Program-made: the position numbers and the translations under genes
Assembly (NCBI GenBank): GCA_027489375.1
Contig: JAIXZW010000004.1
Coordinates: 1 to 64,000, forward strand
Direction of reading: 5' to 3'
Source: Paracoccaceae bacterium
GTDB taxonomy: Bacteria; Pseudomonadota; Alphaproteobacteria; Rhodobacterales; Rhodobacteraceae
DNA length: 64,000 nucleotides
The notes under the pieces: generated by a model
What the model was told of the DNA's origin: nothing
Databases searched by the model: none
What the model saw: the letters and a program-made list of their open reading frames with translations, nothing else
In this document: positions 29,019-38,692 of the stretch, piece after piece
Numbering within the stretch: position 1 is the stretch's first letter
Layout: each line of letters begins with the position of its first letter

Positions 29019-29321
29019 ATGAGCACCCAGACGGCGCGCACCTCACTTGGCGCAACGATCTATTTCCTGATGGCGCTTTCGCTTGGCAGTTATTTCACCT
29101 TTGCCGCCGTGCAGGGCGATTATGGTGTGTTCCGTCAGGTCGAGATTTCCGCCGAAGCCGAAGCGTTGAAGGCCGAGCGCGACAAGCTCGCCTCCGATCT
29201 TGCGGAAATGCAGAACAAGACCAAGCGGTTGTCCGACGATTATCTTGACCTCGACCTGCTCGACGAACAAGCGCGCGAGGTTCTGGGCTATGTCCGCGCC
29301 GACGAGATCGTGATCCGCTAA
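29019..29321 (+). CDS. ftsB: FtsB/DivIC-type septum formation initiator
   Basis: 100 aa: a short N-terminal cytoplasmic part, one membrane helix (ATIYFLMALSLGSYFTFAAV, about residues 11-30), then a coiled coil (AEAEALKAERDKLASDLAEMQNK region) and the FtsB-type C-terminus DLDLLDEQAREVLGYVRADEIVI. It is part of the FtsQBL divisome complex. In alphaproteobacteria this gene is usually just upstream of pdhA, as here. Start chosen at MSTQTAR; a terminator follows. Confidence 0.85.
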   Translation: MSTQTARTSLGATIYFLMALSLGSYFTFAAVQGDYGVFRQVEISAEAEALKAERDKLASDLAEMQNKTKRLSDDYLDLDLLDEQAREVLGYVRADEIVIR

Positions 29322-29351
29322 GCCCTTCCGAAACCGCATGGCAGCTATGCG

Positions 29352-29378
29352 CCGGCCCCGCCCAAGGGCCGGTTTTTT
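29352..29378 (+). terminator. Terminator between ftsB and pdhA
   Basis: CCGGCCC-CGCCCAA-GGGCCGG forms a 7-bp stem followed by TTTTTT. It separates ftsB from the PDH operon, so pdhA probably has its own promoter in 29379-29456 (TTGACC at 29384 is a possible -35). Confidence 0.85.
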
Positions 29379-29456
29379 GTTTTGACCCAATAATCTCCGA
29401 TATTGTATGGGTCGTTTAACGTTGAACTATTTTGCCAACGATGGGAGGAGCCCAAG

Positions 29457-30446
29457 ATGGCCACCAAGAAAGCGCCGGATCGACCGAACGCCTCGAAGGA
29501 AGAGTTGCTGAAATATTACCGCGAGATGCTGCTCATCCGCCGGTTCGAGGAAAAGGCGGGCCAGCTTTACGGCATGGGTCTGATCGGCGGCTTCTGCCAT
29601 CTTTACATCGGGCAGGAAGCGGTGGTCGTGGGGCTGGAAGCCGCGACGAAAGAGGGCGACAAGCGCATCACCTCGTATCGCGACCACGGGCATATGCTGG
29701 CCTGCGGCATGGATGCCAAGGGCGTCATGGCGGAACTGACGGGGCGCATCGGCGGCTATTCCAAGGGGAAGGGCGGCTCGATGCACATGTTCAGCAAGGA
29801 GCGCCACTTCTACGGCGGTCACGGCATCGTCGGCGCACAGGTGCCGCTGGGTGCGGGTCTGGCCTTCGCGGACAAATACCTTGGCAACGACAACGTGACC
29901 TTCGCCTATTTCGGCGATGGTGCGGCCAACCAGGGGCAGGTCTACGAGACTTACAACATGGCCGAGCTTTGGAACCTGCCGGTCGTCTTCGTCATCGAGA
30001 ACAACCAATATGCGATGGGGACGAGCGTGAAGCGTTCGACCAAGTCGCCCTCGCTTTGGGAACGCGGTGCCGCCTATGGCATCAAGGGCGAAGCCGTGGA
30101 CGGCATGGACGTTCTGGCGGTCAAGGCTGCGGGCGAAAAGGCGGTTGCCGCCTGCCGCGCGGGTCAGGGCCCCTATATCCTTGAAATGATGACCTACCGC
30201 TATCGCGGCCACTCCATGTCGGACCCGGCGAAGTATCGGACCCGCGAGGAAGTGGAGAAGATGCGCTCGGAAAAGGACGCCATCGAACATGTGCGCGACC
30301 TGCTGCTGACCGGCGGACTTGCGTCTGACGACGAGCTGAAGGCCATCGACCGCGACATCAAGGCCATCGTCAACGAAAGCGCCGATTTCGCCAAGGAAAG
30401 CCCCGAACCGCCGCTCGAAGAGCTGTGGACGGATATCTACGCGTAA
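29457..30446 (+). CDS. pdhA: Pyruvate dehydrogenase E1 component alpha subunit
   Basis: 329 aa. Thiamine-diphosphate motif [20 protein letters not shown]...NN is intact; [20 protein letters not shown] and the regulatory-loop equivalent [19 protein letters not shown] are visible. With PdhB it decarboxylates pyruvate and acetylates the lipoyl arm. The ATG at 29457 has GGGAGGAG upstream. It is followed after 14 bases by pdhB. Confidence 0.96.
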   Translation: MATKKAPDRPNASKEELLKYYREMLLIRRFEEKAGQLYGMGLIGGFCHLYIGQEAVVVGLEAATKEGDKRITSYRDHGHMLACGMDAKGVMAELTGRIGGYSKGKGGSMHMFSKERHFYGGHGIVGAQVPLGAGLAFADKYLGNDNVTFAYFGDGAANQGQVYETYNMAELWNLPVVFVIENNQYAMGTSVKRSTKSPSLWERGAAYGIKGEAVDGMDVLAVKAAGEKAVAACRAGQGPYILEMMTYRYRGHSMSDPAKYRTREEVEKMRSEKDAIEHVRDLLLTGGLASDDELKAIDRDIKAIVNESADFAKESPEPPLEELWTDIYA

Positions 30447-30460
30447 GGGAGGAGAAAGAC

Positions 30461-31834
30461 ATGGCAACCCAAGTTCTGATGCCCGCGCTTTCTCCGACGA
30501 TGGAGGAAGGCACCTTGGCCAAATGGCTGGTCAAGGAAGGCGATACGGTCAAATCCGGCCAGATCATCGCCGAGATCGAAACCGACAAGGCGACGATGGA
30601 ATTCGAAGCCGTCGATGAAGGCACGGTGGGCAAGCTGCTCGTCGCCGAAGGCACCGCGGGCGTGAAGGTGAACACCCCCATCGCCGTGCTGGTCGAAGAC
30701 GGCGAAAGCGCCGATGCGGCCCCCGTGGCGACTGCCCCCGCGGCTGCCCCCGTGGCTGCTGCGGCATCGGCCCCCGCCGTTGCCGCCGCCCCTGCCCCCG
30801 CCCCCGTGGCGGCGGCTGGCTGGCCGCACAGCGACCTGCCCGAAGGCGTGCCGACGAAGACCATGACCGTGCGGGAAGCCCTGCGCGAGGCGATGGCCGA
30901 AGAGATGCGGGCCAACCCCAACGTCTTCCTGATGGGGGAAGAGGTCGGCGAATACCAGGGCGCCTACAAGATTTCCCAAGGGCTGCTCGACGAATTCGGC
31001 CCGAAGCGCGTGGTGGACACGCCGATCACCGAACACGGCTTTGCCGGTATCGCGGTGGGCGCAAGCTGGGGCGGGCTGAACCCGATCGTCGAGTTCATGA
31101 CCTTCAACTTCGCCATGCAGGCCATCGACCACATCATCAACTCGGCCGCCAAGACGCTTTACATGTCGGGCGGGCAGATGGGTTCGCCCATCGTGTTCCG
31201 TGGCCCGAACGGTGCCGCCGCCCGCGTTGGTGCGCAGCACAGCCAGGACTACGCCGCGTGGTATGCCGCCATTCCGGGCATCCGGGTCTGCATGCCCTAT
31301 TCGGCGACGGATGCCAAAGGTCTGCTGAAATCGGCGATCCGCGACCCGAACCCCGTGATCTTCCTTGAAAACGAGATCCTTTACGGGCGCTCCTTCGAGG
31401 TGCCGGCAGAGGGCGATTTCACCATCCCCTTCGGCAAGGCGTCGATCCTGCGGGCGGGGACGGATGTGACCATCGTCTCCTTCGGCATCGGCCTGACCTA
31501 TTCGCTGCAAGCGGCGGAAGAGCTGGCCAAAGAGGGCATCAGCGCCGAGGTGATCAACCTGCGGACCCTGCGCCCCATCGACTATGACACGGTGCTGGCT
31601 TCGGTGATGAAGACCAACCGCTGCGTCACGGTGGAAGAGGGCTTCCCCGTCGGCTCCATCGGCAACCATATCGCGGCGACCATCATGCAAAAGGCGTTCG
31701 ACCATCTCGACGCGCCGGTCGTGAACTGCACCGGCAAGGACGTTCCGATGCCCTATGCCGCGAACCTTGAAAAGCTCGCGCTCACGACGACCGCCGAAGT
31801 GGTCGCCGCCGTCAAATCCGTCTGCTACCGCTAA
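30461..31834 (+). CDS. pdhB: Pyruvate dehydrogenase E1 component beta subunit with N-terminal lipoyl domain
   Basis: 457 aa. Residues 1-80 are a lipoyl domain (lipoyl Lys in [11 protein letters not shown]), followed by an Ala/Pro linker of about 40 residues and then the E1beta fold ([52 protein letters not shown]). The lipoyl fusion to E1beta is a known alphaproteobacterial feature. The lipoyl region is nearly identical to that of pdhC, so the two genes share a 100-150 base direct repeat. GGGAGGAG precedes the start. Confidence 0.96.
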   Translation: MATQVLMPALSPTMEEGTLAKWLVKEGDTVKSGQIIAEIETDKATMEFEAVDEGTVGKLLVAEGTAGVKVNTPIAVLVEDGESADAAPVATAPAAAPVAAAASAPAVAAAPAPAPVAAAGWPHSDLPEGVPTKTMTVREALREAMAEEMRANPNVFLMGEEVGEYQGAYKISQGLLDEFGPKRVVDTPITEHGFAGIAVGASWGGLNPIVEFMTFNFAMQAIDHIINSAAKTLYMSGGQMGSPIVFRGPNGAAARVGAQHSQDYAAWYAAIPGIRVCMPYSATDAKGLLKSAIRDPNPVIFLENEILYGRSFEVPAEGDFTIPFGKASILRAGTDVTIVSFGIGLTYSLQAAEELAKEGISAEVINLRTLRPIDYDTVLASVMKTNRCVTVEEGFPVGSIGNHIAATIMQKAFDHLDAPVVNCTGKDVPMPYAANLEKLALTTTAEVVAAVKSVCYR

Positions 31835-31845
31835 GGAGGGGCATC

Positions 31846-33138
31846 ATGGCAACCGAAATCCTGATGCCCGCGCTTTCCCCGACGATGGAGGAAGGCACGC
31901 TGGCGAAATGGCTGGTCAAAGAGGGTGATGTGGTCAAATCCGGCCAGATCATCGCCGAGATCGAGACCGACAAGGCGACGATGGAGTTCGAAGCGGTGGA
32001 TGAGGGCAAGATCGGCCGCATCCTGATCGCCGAGGGCACCGCAGGGGTCAAGGTGAACACCCCCATCGCCGTGCTTCTGGAAGAGGGCGATGCCGCCGAC
32101 GCGGCCCCTGCCCCCGCCAAGGCTGCGGCCCCCGCAGCGGCAGCTCCTGTTGCCGCGCCTGCGGCAGCAGCGGTCCCTGCCCCCGCCGCCCCCGTGGCGG
32201 CTGGCGGCGCGCGGGTCTTCGCCTCGCCCCTCGCCCGTCGCATCGCGGCGGAAAAAGGGTTGGACCTGACCAAGGTGCAAGGCTCCGGCCCGCATGGCCG
32301 CATCGTCAAGGCGGATGTCGAAGGGGCGAAGCCCGTGGCGGCGGCGCCTGCCGTTGCAGCGGCGGCCCCCGCACCTGCGGCGGCTCCCGCGGCCTCCATG
32401 CCCACGGGCATGGGTGCGGAAACCGTGATGAAGATGTATGCCGACCGCGCTTACGAGGAAGTCACCCTCGACGGCATGCGCCGCACCATCGCGGCCCGCC
32501 TGACTGAAGCGAAGCAGACCATCCCGCATTTCTACCTGCGTCGGGATGTGAAGCTCGACAACCTCATGGCCTTCCGCGAGCAGCTCAACAAGCAACTCGA
32601 AGCGCGGGGCGTGAAGCTGTCGGTCAACGACTTCATCATCAAGGCGAGCGCTTTGGCGCTGCAAGCCGTGCCGAATGCCAATGCCGTCTGGGCGGGCGAC
32701 CGCATCCTGCGGATCAAGCCTTCGGACGTGGCGGTGGCTGTCGCCATCGACGGCGGGCTGTTCACGCCGGTTCTGAAAGACGCACATCAGAAGTCGCTGT
32801 CGACGCTGTCGGCGGAAATGAAGGATTTGGCGACTCGCGCCAAGACCAAGAAGCTTGCCCCGCATGAATATCAGGGCGGCAGCTTCGCGATCTCGAACCT
32901 CGGCATGTTCGGCATCGACAACTTCGACGCCGTCATCAACCCGCCGCACGGGTCGATTCTGGCCGTGGGTGCAGGGGTGAAGAAGCCCGTGGTGCTGAAG
33001 GACGGCTCGCTTGGCGTGGCGACGGTCATGTCCATGACGCTGTCGGTCGATCACCGCGTGATCGACGGGGCGCTTGGCGCGCAGTTCCTGCAAGCGATCG
33101 TCGACAATCTGGAAAACCCGATGGCGATGCTGGCCTGA
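31846..33138 (+). CDS. pdhC: Dihydrolipoamide acetyltransferase (pyruvate dehydrogenase E2)
   Basis: 430 aa. Order: lipoyl domain (1-78, [11 protein letters not shown]), Ala/Pro linker, E1/E3-binding domain ([16 protein letters not shown] ... [14 protein letters not shown], about 125-160), second linker, and catalytic core with [19 protein letters not shown] and the active-site [14 protein letters not shown]. It forms the core of the complex and makes acetyl-CoA. No lpd (E3) gene follows; a strong bidirectional terminator ends the operon. Confidence 0.96.
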   Translation: MATEILMPALSPTMEEGTLAKWLVKEGDVVKSGQIIAEIETDKATMEFEAVDEGKIGRILIAEGTAGVKVNTPIAVLLEEGDAADAAPAPAKAAAPAAAAPVAAPAAAAVPAPAAPVAAGGARVFASPLARRIAAEKGLDLTKVQGSGPHGRIVKADVEGAKPVAAAPAVAAAAPAPAAAPAASMPTGMGAETVMKMYADRAYEEVTLDGMRRTIAARLTEAKQTIPHFYLRRDVKLDNLMAFREQLNKQLEARGVKLSVNDFIIKASALALQAVPNANAVWAGDRILRIKPSDVAVAVAIDGGLFTPVLKDAHQKSLSTLSAEMKDLATRAKTKKLAPHEYQGGSFAISNLGMFGIDNFDAVINPPHGSILAVGAGVKKPVVLKDGSLGVATVMSMTLSVDHRVIDGALGAQFLQAIVDNLENPMAMLA

Positions 33139-33160
33139 TCCAGAGGCCAGAAACAAAAAA

Positions 33161-33192
33161 GCCGCCGGAAGCAATAGCTTCCGGCGGCTTCT
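33161..33192. terminator. Bidirectional terminator between pdhC and cysE
   Basis: GCCGCCGGAAGC-AATA-GCTTCCGGCGGC is a perfect 12-bp stem with an AAAAAA run to the left and TTCTTC to the right, between convergent stops. Confidence 0.92.
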
Positions 33193-33205
33193 TCATGTGA
33201 TCGGA

Positions 33206-34021
33206 TTATTCGCCCTGAACGGCGGCGAAGCGGTGGTCCATGCTGACCGAAGGCTGGTCGCAGCCCGCCTCGCCCACGATCCGCGCCGGCACGCCCGCCA
33301 CGGTCTTGCACGGCGGCACATCGGCCAGCACCACCGACCCCGCCGCGATCCGCGTGCAATGGCCGATGTGGATATTGCCCAGAACCTTGGCCCCCGCCCC
33401 GATCAGCACGCCATTGCCGATCTTGGGGTGGCGGTCGCCATCCTCTTTCCCCGTCCCGCCCAGCGTGACGGAATGGAGCATCGAGACATTGTCCCCCACC
33501 ACCGCCGTCTCGCCGATGACGATGGAATGAGCGTGGTCGATCATGATCCCCTTGCCGATCTTTGCCGCAGGGTGGATGTCGACGCCGAACACCTCGGACA
33601 CCCGCATCTGCACGAAATAGGACAGGTCCGACCGCCCCTGCTGCCAAAGCCAATGGCCGACGCGGTAAGCCTGCACCGCCTGATAGCCCTTGAAGAACAG
33701 GATCGGCTGCAGATAGCGGTGGCATGCGGGGTCGCGGTCGTAAACCGCCATCAGGTCGGCCCGCGCCGAAGCACCCAGTTCGGGATCGACGGCATAGGCC
33801 TCGTCGGCAATCTCGCGCAGGATCTGCTCGCTCATCTCTCCGCTCGCAAGCTTGAGCGAGAAGCGATAGGCCAGCGCCCGCTCCATCGAGGAATGGTGCA
33901 GAAGCGAGGAATGGATCAACCCGCCCAGAAGCGGTTCCTGCCGGATCGCCTCATGCGCCTCGGTGCAGACGCGGGCCCAGACCGGATCTATCGTGCTCAG
34001 TTTCGGCTGGATTTCGGCCAT
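33206..34021 (-). CDS. cysE: Serine O-acetyltransferase
   Basis: 271 aa. An N-terminal helical domain (RQEPLLGGLIHSSLLHHSSMERAL) precedes the left-handed beta-helix of hexapeptide repeats (HSIVIGETAVVGDNVSMLHSVTLGG, GAGAKVLGNIHIGHCTRIAAGS). It makes O-acetylserine for cysteine synthesis. GGAGG lies 6 bases before the ATG. Its 5' end overlaps the last small GTA-cluster frame by 71 bases on the same strand, and it is unusual as the immediate downstream neighbour of the GTA operon. Confidence 0.94.
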   Translation of the reverse strand: MAEIQPKLSTIDPVWARVCTEAHEAIRQEPLLGGLIHSSLLHHSSMERALAYRFSLKLASGEMSEQILREIADEAYAVDPELGASARADLMAVYDRDPACHRYLQPILFFKGYQAVQAYRVGHWLWQQGRSDLSYFVQMRVSEVFGVDIHPAAKIGKGIMIDHAHSIVIGETAVVGDNVSMLHSVTLGGTGKEDGDRHPKIGNGVLIGAGAKVLGNIHIGHCTRIAAGSVVLADVPPCKTVAGVPARIVGEAGCDQPSVSMDHRFAAVQGE

Positions 34022-34358
34022 GTGCTGCCTCCGCGTTCAGGAAATTCATTCTACCATATAGCGGGACCGCAGGACAGTCCAAGCGTTCCGCCCGCCAATG
34101 CGCAAGCGCGGCACAGGCCACGCCCAGCGCGGCAAGGCCATCGGGCGACCAGTCCGACAGCATCACCGCCCCCTCGGCATAGGCCCGCGACATGAGGCTG
34201 CCATTGCCCCAGCGCGGATGCAGGCGGTGATGCCGCTTCATGAAGGAATGCGCCGCATGCGCCTCGTGACACAGGCGAAGCGCGCGGCAGAAGCCGTCGT
34301 GCCGCCCCCGCACCGCACCCGCAAGGGCGAGCACGTCGCCCGCCTGAACCCGCCGCAT
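33951..34358 (-). CDS. Small terminal gene of the GTA cluster (g15.1-like, unknown function)
   Basis: 135 aa if read to its stop. The start ATG shares its A with the g15 stop (TGATG), so it is translationally coupled. The protein contains HRLHPRWGNGSLMSRAYAEG, which resembles a short conserved family found at this position in Rhodobacter GTA clusters (DUF7742-like, from memory). The last 24 codons overlap cysE in another frame, so the native C-terminus may be poorly constrained. Function unknown. Confidence 0.6.
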   Translation of the reverse strand: MRRVQAGDVLALAGAVRGRHDGFCRALRLCHEAHAAHSFMKRHHRLHPRWGNGSLMSRAYAEGAVMLSDWSPDGLAALGVACAALAHWRAERLDCPAVPLYGRMNFLNAEAAHGRNPAETEHDRSGLGPRLHRGA

Positions 34359-37300
34359 CAGAACACCGCAATCCCGCGGAAGGGGCCGGTGCCGAAACGG
34401 TCGGATTGCTGCGCCACCGAAAGCACTGCCCCTGCCCCGTCGGCCAGACGCATCGCCGCGCCATAGGTCCAACGCGGCTCGGCAAGCGTGACTTGCCGCA
34501 GGATCGACCCGTCCACCGCCGTGACCCTCAGCACATAGGCTTCGCGCTCTTCGCCCAGGGGCACTTCGGCAGATATCCAGGAATCGCCATCCAACCGCGT
34601 GCGCCGCACCCAGGTGATCGACCGGTCCCCACCGGACGCCACCGCCCGCAGATGGGCAACGGGATAGGGGCGCAGGCCGTTTCCGGCGAAAGCCTCGGAA
34701 CGCGTGACGACCGACGGATCGGCATATCCGCGCAAGGCCGCGCCGATCCGCCACGTCCGCGCCAGACCCCGCGTTTCCGGCGCAACGTCAAGCTGCTGCA
34801 AGGCGCGGTCGATCAGCACCACCTTGCTTCCCACAGGCCAGACCGCCGGCATGACGCCATCGGTCCCGCATTGCCCGCGCAGACGCAAGGACACCTCCCA
34901 TGTGTCGGGGGCCACCAGAACGGCTGCCGCGAACTGGAACACCTCCCAGCGGTCGGCGCTGCCGTCGCCGATGGCGGCAAGGTTCGCCCCGTTCAGAACC
35001 GAAAGCGCCGGAGCCGACGCCAGCGCCCCGCCCTCGAAGGCGACGCGCAACGGCTCGCCCCGATCCCAAAGCCCGCTGCGCGCCGCCAGAAGCGGCGTTT
35101 CCGTCACCCCGATCGTCGCGGGGGCGGTCAGGATGGACTCCAGCGCGAAATCGTCCTCGCCCCCCGAAACCCAGACCGCCACGCGCCCGGGCCAGGGGTC
35201 CGCCGCCACCGCGACATGCGGTGCATGGGGCACCTCGCTTCCCTTCAGCAACGGCAGGTCGAGAAACAGCGGGAAAACCTCCGCCGGTGCCGCAAAGGCC
35301 GCAAGGGTCGCAGCCTCCGCCGTCGTCGGGGCCGGCACATAGACGCCCGGCTCGACCCGCACCGCCTCAACGCCCAGGGCGTCGGCCTGCTCCAGCCGGT
35401 CGATGCGCCAGCGTTGGCCGGCGAATCCGAAAACATCTCCCGCGCCCAGCGCCGCAAGCGAAGGCGGCAGCGTCAGCCGCAGGGAGTCGCGCCCGACCCT
35501 GCTTTCCGCAAGCCAGCGTTCCGCGATCCCCCGCGCCTCGGCGGCAAGAAGCACCAGCGGAACCTCCTGATCGGCGGCCCGCCCCTCGGCAAGGGCGGGA
35601 TGCGCAGCCTCTGTCACCCGTGCCGCGTAATCCGCCTCCGCCTCCACGAAGCTGACGCGAAGCCGCCCGATCATCTCTGCCGCCGAACCGAGCGTGATGT
35701 CGAAATCCTCCTCGCCGCCGTCGACAAGGCGCTCCGCCGTCAAGACCCGTTTCACCCCCGCGTCGCGGCTGCGGAACACCAGCGTGCCGTCCCGTTCATA
35801 CGCGTCGAACCCCGCCGCCAGCATCAAGGGCTGCAGTGCCCCCCGCCCCGTCCCGCCTGCATCCAGCGCATAGCCCCGCACAAGCCCGTTCAGCCCCGAA
35901 AGGTCCACATCGCCGATCCCCGCCCTCTCGGCCAGTTCCGCCACCACCGCCGCAAGGGGCTGGGTCGAGACACGCCCGTTGAGCCAGTGCCCGCGGTCGT
36001 AGTTCCCCGCATCCCCCCAAAGGTCGCTCCGCCCCGGAAAGAACGGAAACGGCCGCGCGTCCCAGGCCCAGGCATGCGCATGGTCCATATCCACCATCGG
36101 CCCGCCATACAGCGCCGAAACGGGATTGTGCGCGGGATCGGCCCAATAGGCCGCCATCGCCCGGTAGTATTGCATCTGCGCCAGATCGTCCCGCATGGCG
36201 CGGCTTGCACGCGGAAGCGCGGATTCGGACGAATTCGCGTCGAGGAAAAGGTTGGGCTGGTTCGTCGCCCGATCAAGCGCCGCGCAGCCGTATTCGGTGA
36301 AGCGGATCGGCTTCGACGCGGGAACCCAGGCAGTCGGAACCTCCGACCGCTGGCCGTCGATCCTTTCGTGATGGGCATGCGACCACCACCCGTGCAGGTC
36401 CTTCACCCGCCAGACCCACGGCTCGCCCTGATCGTCCGCAATCGGCAACCGCCGCTGCGCCGCCACGCCCTCGGGCGAATCGTAATACCAGTCGAACCCT
36501 TCGCCCCCCGCGATATTGGCCGCAAGATACCCAAGGTCGTACGGTCCGCCCCGATCCGCCTGCGCCTCGCCCTCGCGCCAGTCGGACACGGGCATGTAAT
36601 TGTCGATCCCGATGAAATCTATGTTCGCGTCCGCCCAAAGCGGATCAAGCTGGAAGTAGCGGTTCCCGCCTTCGGAAAGACCTGCATATTCCGACCAGTC
36701 CGCCGCATAGCTGATCTTCACCGCAGGGCCGAGGATCGCCCGCACATCCGCAGCAAGGTCGCGCAGCGCGGCCACGGCGGGAAAGCTGTCACCCGCACCG
36801 CGTATGGCGGTCAGGCCGCGGAACTCCGACCCGATGCAAAAGGCATCGACACCGCCCGCCAGCGCGCAAAGCTTCGCGTAATGCAGGATGAAACGGCGAA
36901 AGCCCCAGTCTTGCGCCGGACCGGAATAGGTCACGGCCCCGCCCGACACTCCGAACTGCCCCGCCTGTGCCTGCCCGAAAAAGGCCGCGACCTCTGCCTC
37001 TGCGGCAGCCGTACGGTCAGGACTTCCCTCACGGCCCGGCGCAAGCGACAGCGTGATCCGTCCGCGCCAGGGCAACGCGGGCTGCGTCTCGGCACCGGTC
37101 CACGGATCAGGCAGGCTGTTGCCCGCGATCTGGTCCATCAGCACGAAGGGATAGAACATCACCTCCTGCCCGCCCGCGCGGATGGCGCGGATGGCCTCGA
37201 TCACCGCCGCATCGGCGGGCGTTCCGCCATAAAGCGATTTGCCCCCGACCTTGGGCACCTCTGCCGCCGCGGCGCGGGCAATCCCGCCCGACCGCCACGG

Positions 37301-38242
37301 CATGCCCTTCCCGTCGATGGCGCGCTGCTCCACCTTGGGCCGCACCGTGCAGGACCCGCAGCGCAGATCGTCCCCGAACCACGACACCACGAGCGAGACG
37401 GACCCGACCGAAGGCACCTCCTCGCGCAACTGGGCCAAAGACAGCGCGAAATCGGTAAGCCCCGTCGGCGTGTTCACATTGGCCGTCCGCCCGGCAGCCA
37501 GCCCGGTGGCATAGCGCACGGGCGTCGTCGCCAGCGCGTATTCCCCCGTCCCCGGTATCAGCGCGACCCCCGACAGCGCAGGCGCAAAGGCAGGCAGCCC
37601 GTCCACCGCAGCCCCCTGCGCCTGCCGGAACACCTCGAACGAGAATTGCGGCACGCGATTGCCGAACTCGCCCAAGGGCAAGTCCTCGAACACGACATAG
37701 GCCGTTCCGCGATAGGCGGGTGCGGCCTCGCCCCCCGTGGCTGCCGCAACTGCGGGATCGGGCATCTGCGTCTCGGTCCCCGGATAGAGCCGCATGCCAA
37801 GGCGCGTGGCATCCACTTCCACCCCGTCGGCCCAGACCCGCCCCACGCGCAGCACCTCGCCCTCGCAAAGCGCAATCGCAACGCTGACGCTGTAACTGAA
37901 CTCGACCGAGGACGGCTGCGGCGTCCCCTTGCCCGATCCGCCGCCCCCGCGCCCCACCCGACGTTCGGTGTAATCCGAAGCCCAGATCACCTGCCCGCCA
38001 AGACGCACCCGCCCCCAGACCAGCGGCAGGCTCGCGCCTTCGCCCGCCCCCATCAGCCGTAACCTGTCGATACGGCCCGTCTGCACGGGTTCCGCCCCCG
38101 CTCCCAGAATGCGCTGGTCGATGGCGCGGCCCAATGTGGCCCCCACGGCCCGACCGATCACGGCCCCGCCCAGCCCCAGAACCGTGCCGCCGAAACCGGC
38201 ACCGACCGCCGCCCCCGCTGCCGACAAGACAAGCGTAGCCAT
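34358..38242 (-). CDS. GTA megatron / host-specificity protein (g15, TIM-barrel and tail-fibre-like)
   Basis: 1294 aa, close to R. capsulatus GTA g15. The N-terminus has a Gly/Ala-rich hydrophobic segment (ATLVLSAAGAAVGAGFGGTVLG); the middle contains a glycoside-hydrolase-like TIM barrel (FCIGSEFRGLTAIRGAGDSFPA, FIGIDNYMPVSDWREGEAQAD), followed by phage-tail domains. In the RcGTA particle this forms the baseplate megatron that contacts the recipient. It follows g14 after 24 bases and ends in a TGATG overlap with the next small gene. Confidence 0.92.
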   Translation of the reverse strand: MATLVLSAAGAAVGAGFGGTVLGLGGAVIGRAVGATLGRAIDQRILGAGAEPVQTGRIDRLRLMGAGEGASLPLVWGRVRLGGQVIWASDYTERRVGRGGGGSGKGTPQPSSVEFSYSVSVAIALCEGEVLRVGRVWADGVEVDATRLGMRLYPGTETQMPDPAVAAATGGEAAPAYRGTAYVVFEDLPLGEFGNRVPQFSFEVFRQAQGAAVDGLPAFAPALSGVALIPGTGEYALATTPVRYATGLAAGRTANVNTPTGLTDFALSLAQLREEVPSVGSVSLVVSWFGDDLRCGSCTVRPKVEQRAIDGKGMPWRSGGIARAAAAEVPKVGGKSLYGGTPADAAVIEAIRAIRAGGQEVMFYPFVLMDQIAGNSLPDPWTGAETQPALPWRGRITLSLAPGREGSPDRTAAAEAEVAAFFGQAQAGQFGVSGGAVTYSGPAQDWGFRRFILHYAKLCALAGGVDAFCIGSEFRGLTAIRGAGDSFPAVAALRDLAADVRAILGPAVKISYAADWSEYAGLSEGGNRYFQLDPLWADANIDFIGIDNYMPVSDWREGEAQADRGGPYDLGYLAANIAGGEGFDWYYDSPEGVAAQRRLPIADDQGEPWVWRVKDLHGWWSHAHHERIDGQRSEVPTAWVPASKPIRFTEYGCAALDRATNQPNLFLDANSSESALPRASRAMRDDLAQMQYYRAMAAYWADPAHNPVSALYGGPMVDMDHAHAWAWDARPFPFFPGRSDLWGDAGNYDRGHWLNGRVSTQPLAAVVAELAERAGIGDVDLSGLNGLVRGYALDAGGTGRGALQPLMLAAGFDAYERDGTLVFRSRDAGVKRVLTAERLVDGGEEDFDITLGSAAEMIGRLRVSFVEAEADYAARVTEAAHPALAEGRAADQEVPLVLLAAEARGIAERWLAESRVGRDSLRLTLPPSLAALGAGDVFGFAGQRWRIDRLEQADALGVEAVRVEPGVYVPAPTTAEAATLAAFAAPAEVFPLFLDLPLLKGSEVPHAPHVAVAADPWPGRVAVWVSGGEDDFALESILTAPATIGVTETPLLAARSGLWDRGEPLRVAFEGGALASAPALSVLNGANLAAIGDGSADRWEVFQFAAAVLVAPDTWEVSLRLRGQCGTDGVMPAVWPVGSKVVLIDRALQQLDVAPETRGLARTWRIGAALRGYADPSVVTRSEAFAGNGLRPYPVAHLRAVASGGDRSITWVRRTRLDGDSWISAEVPLGEEREAYVLRVTAVDGSILRQVTLAEPRWTYGAAMRLADGAGAVLSVAQQSDRFGTGPFRGIAVF

Positions 38243-38266
38243 TCCGTCACCTCGAAATAAGGGAAA

Positions 38267-38692
38267 TCAGTTTTCCGGAAAGCGGAACATCCCCGCGACC
38301 CGCCGCCGCCACGGCGCCGAAAGCGGGCTTTCGACGACACCGTGCCCGCTATAGGCGTGAACGAACCACGCCGCCTCGTCCTGCACTTTGGTCAGGATGC
38401 CCAGATGCTTGGCAACCGCACCCTCGCGCATGCGGAACAGCAGCACGGTCCCCGCCTCGAAGCGCGCATCGGGCAGCAGCCAGCGCAAGGCGGCCGCATG
38501 CAGGTCTTCGCGCCCCGCCGCCTCGGACCAGTCGGGCGAATAGGCCGGCACGGGTTCCGGCTCTTCGCCCACCACCTCGCGCCACACACCGCGCAACAGG
38601 CCGAGACAATCCGCCCCCGCCCCCCGCACACTCGCCTGATGCAGATAGGGCGTCCCGATCCAGCCCCGCGCTGCCATGACGACCGCCGACAT
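38267..38692 (-). CDS. GTA NlpC/P60 peptidase (g14)
   Basis: 141 aa. The catalytic Cys is in GAGADCLGLLRGVW, and His in EGAVAKHLGIL, typical of NlpC/P60 peptidases of phage tails. It probably cuts peptidoglycan as DNA enters the recipient or assists baseplate assembly. The start shares a base with the g13 stop (TGATG). A longer frame to 39106 overlaps g13 and is rejected. Confidence 0.9.
   Translation of the reverse strand: MSAVVMAARGWIGTPYLHQASVRGAGADCLGLLRGVWREVVGEEPEPVPAYSPDWSEAAGREDLHAAALRWLLPDARFEAGTVLLFRMREGAVAKHLGILTKVQDEAAWFVHAYSGHGVVESPLSAPWRRRVAGMFRFPEN

Noticed and set aside
30461-32100. Recent gene duplication or assembly artefact at the near-identical lipoyl domains of pdhB and pdhC
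   Set aside because: A lipoyl domain on E1beta is normal in alphaproteobacteria; similarity between the two lipoyl modules is expected.
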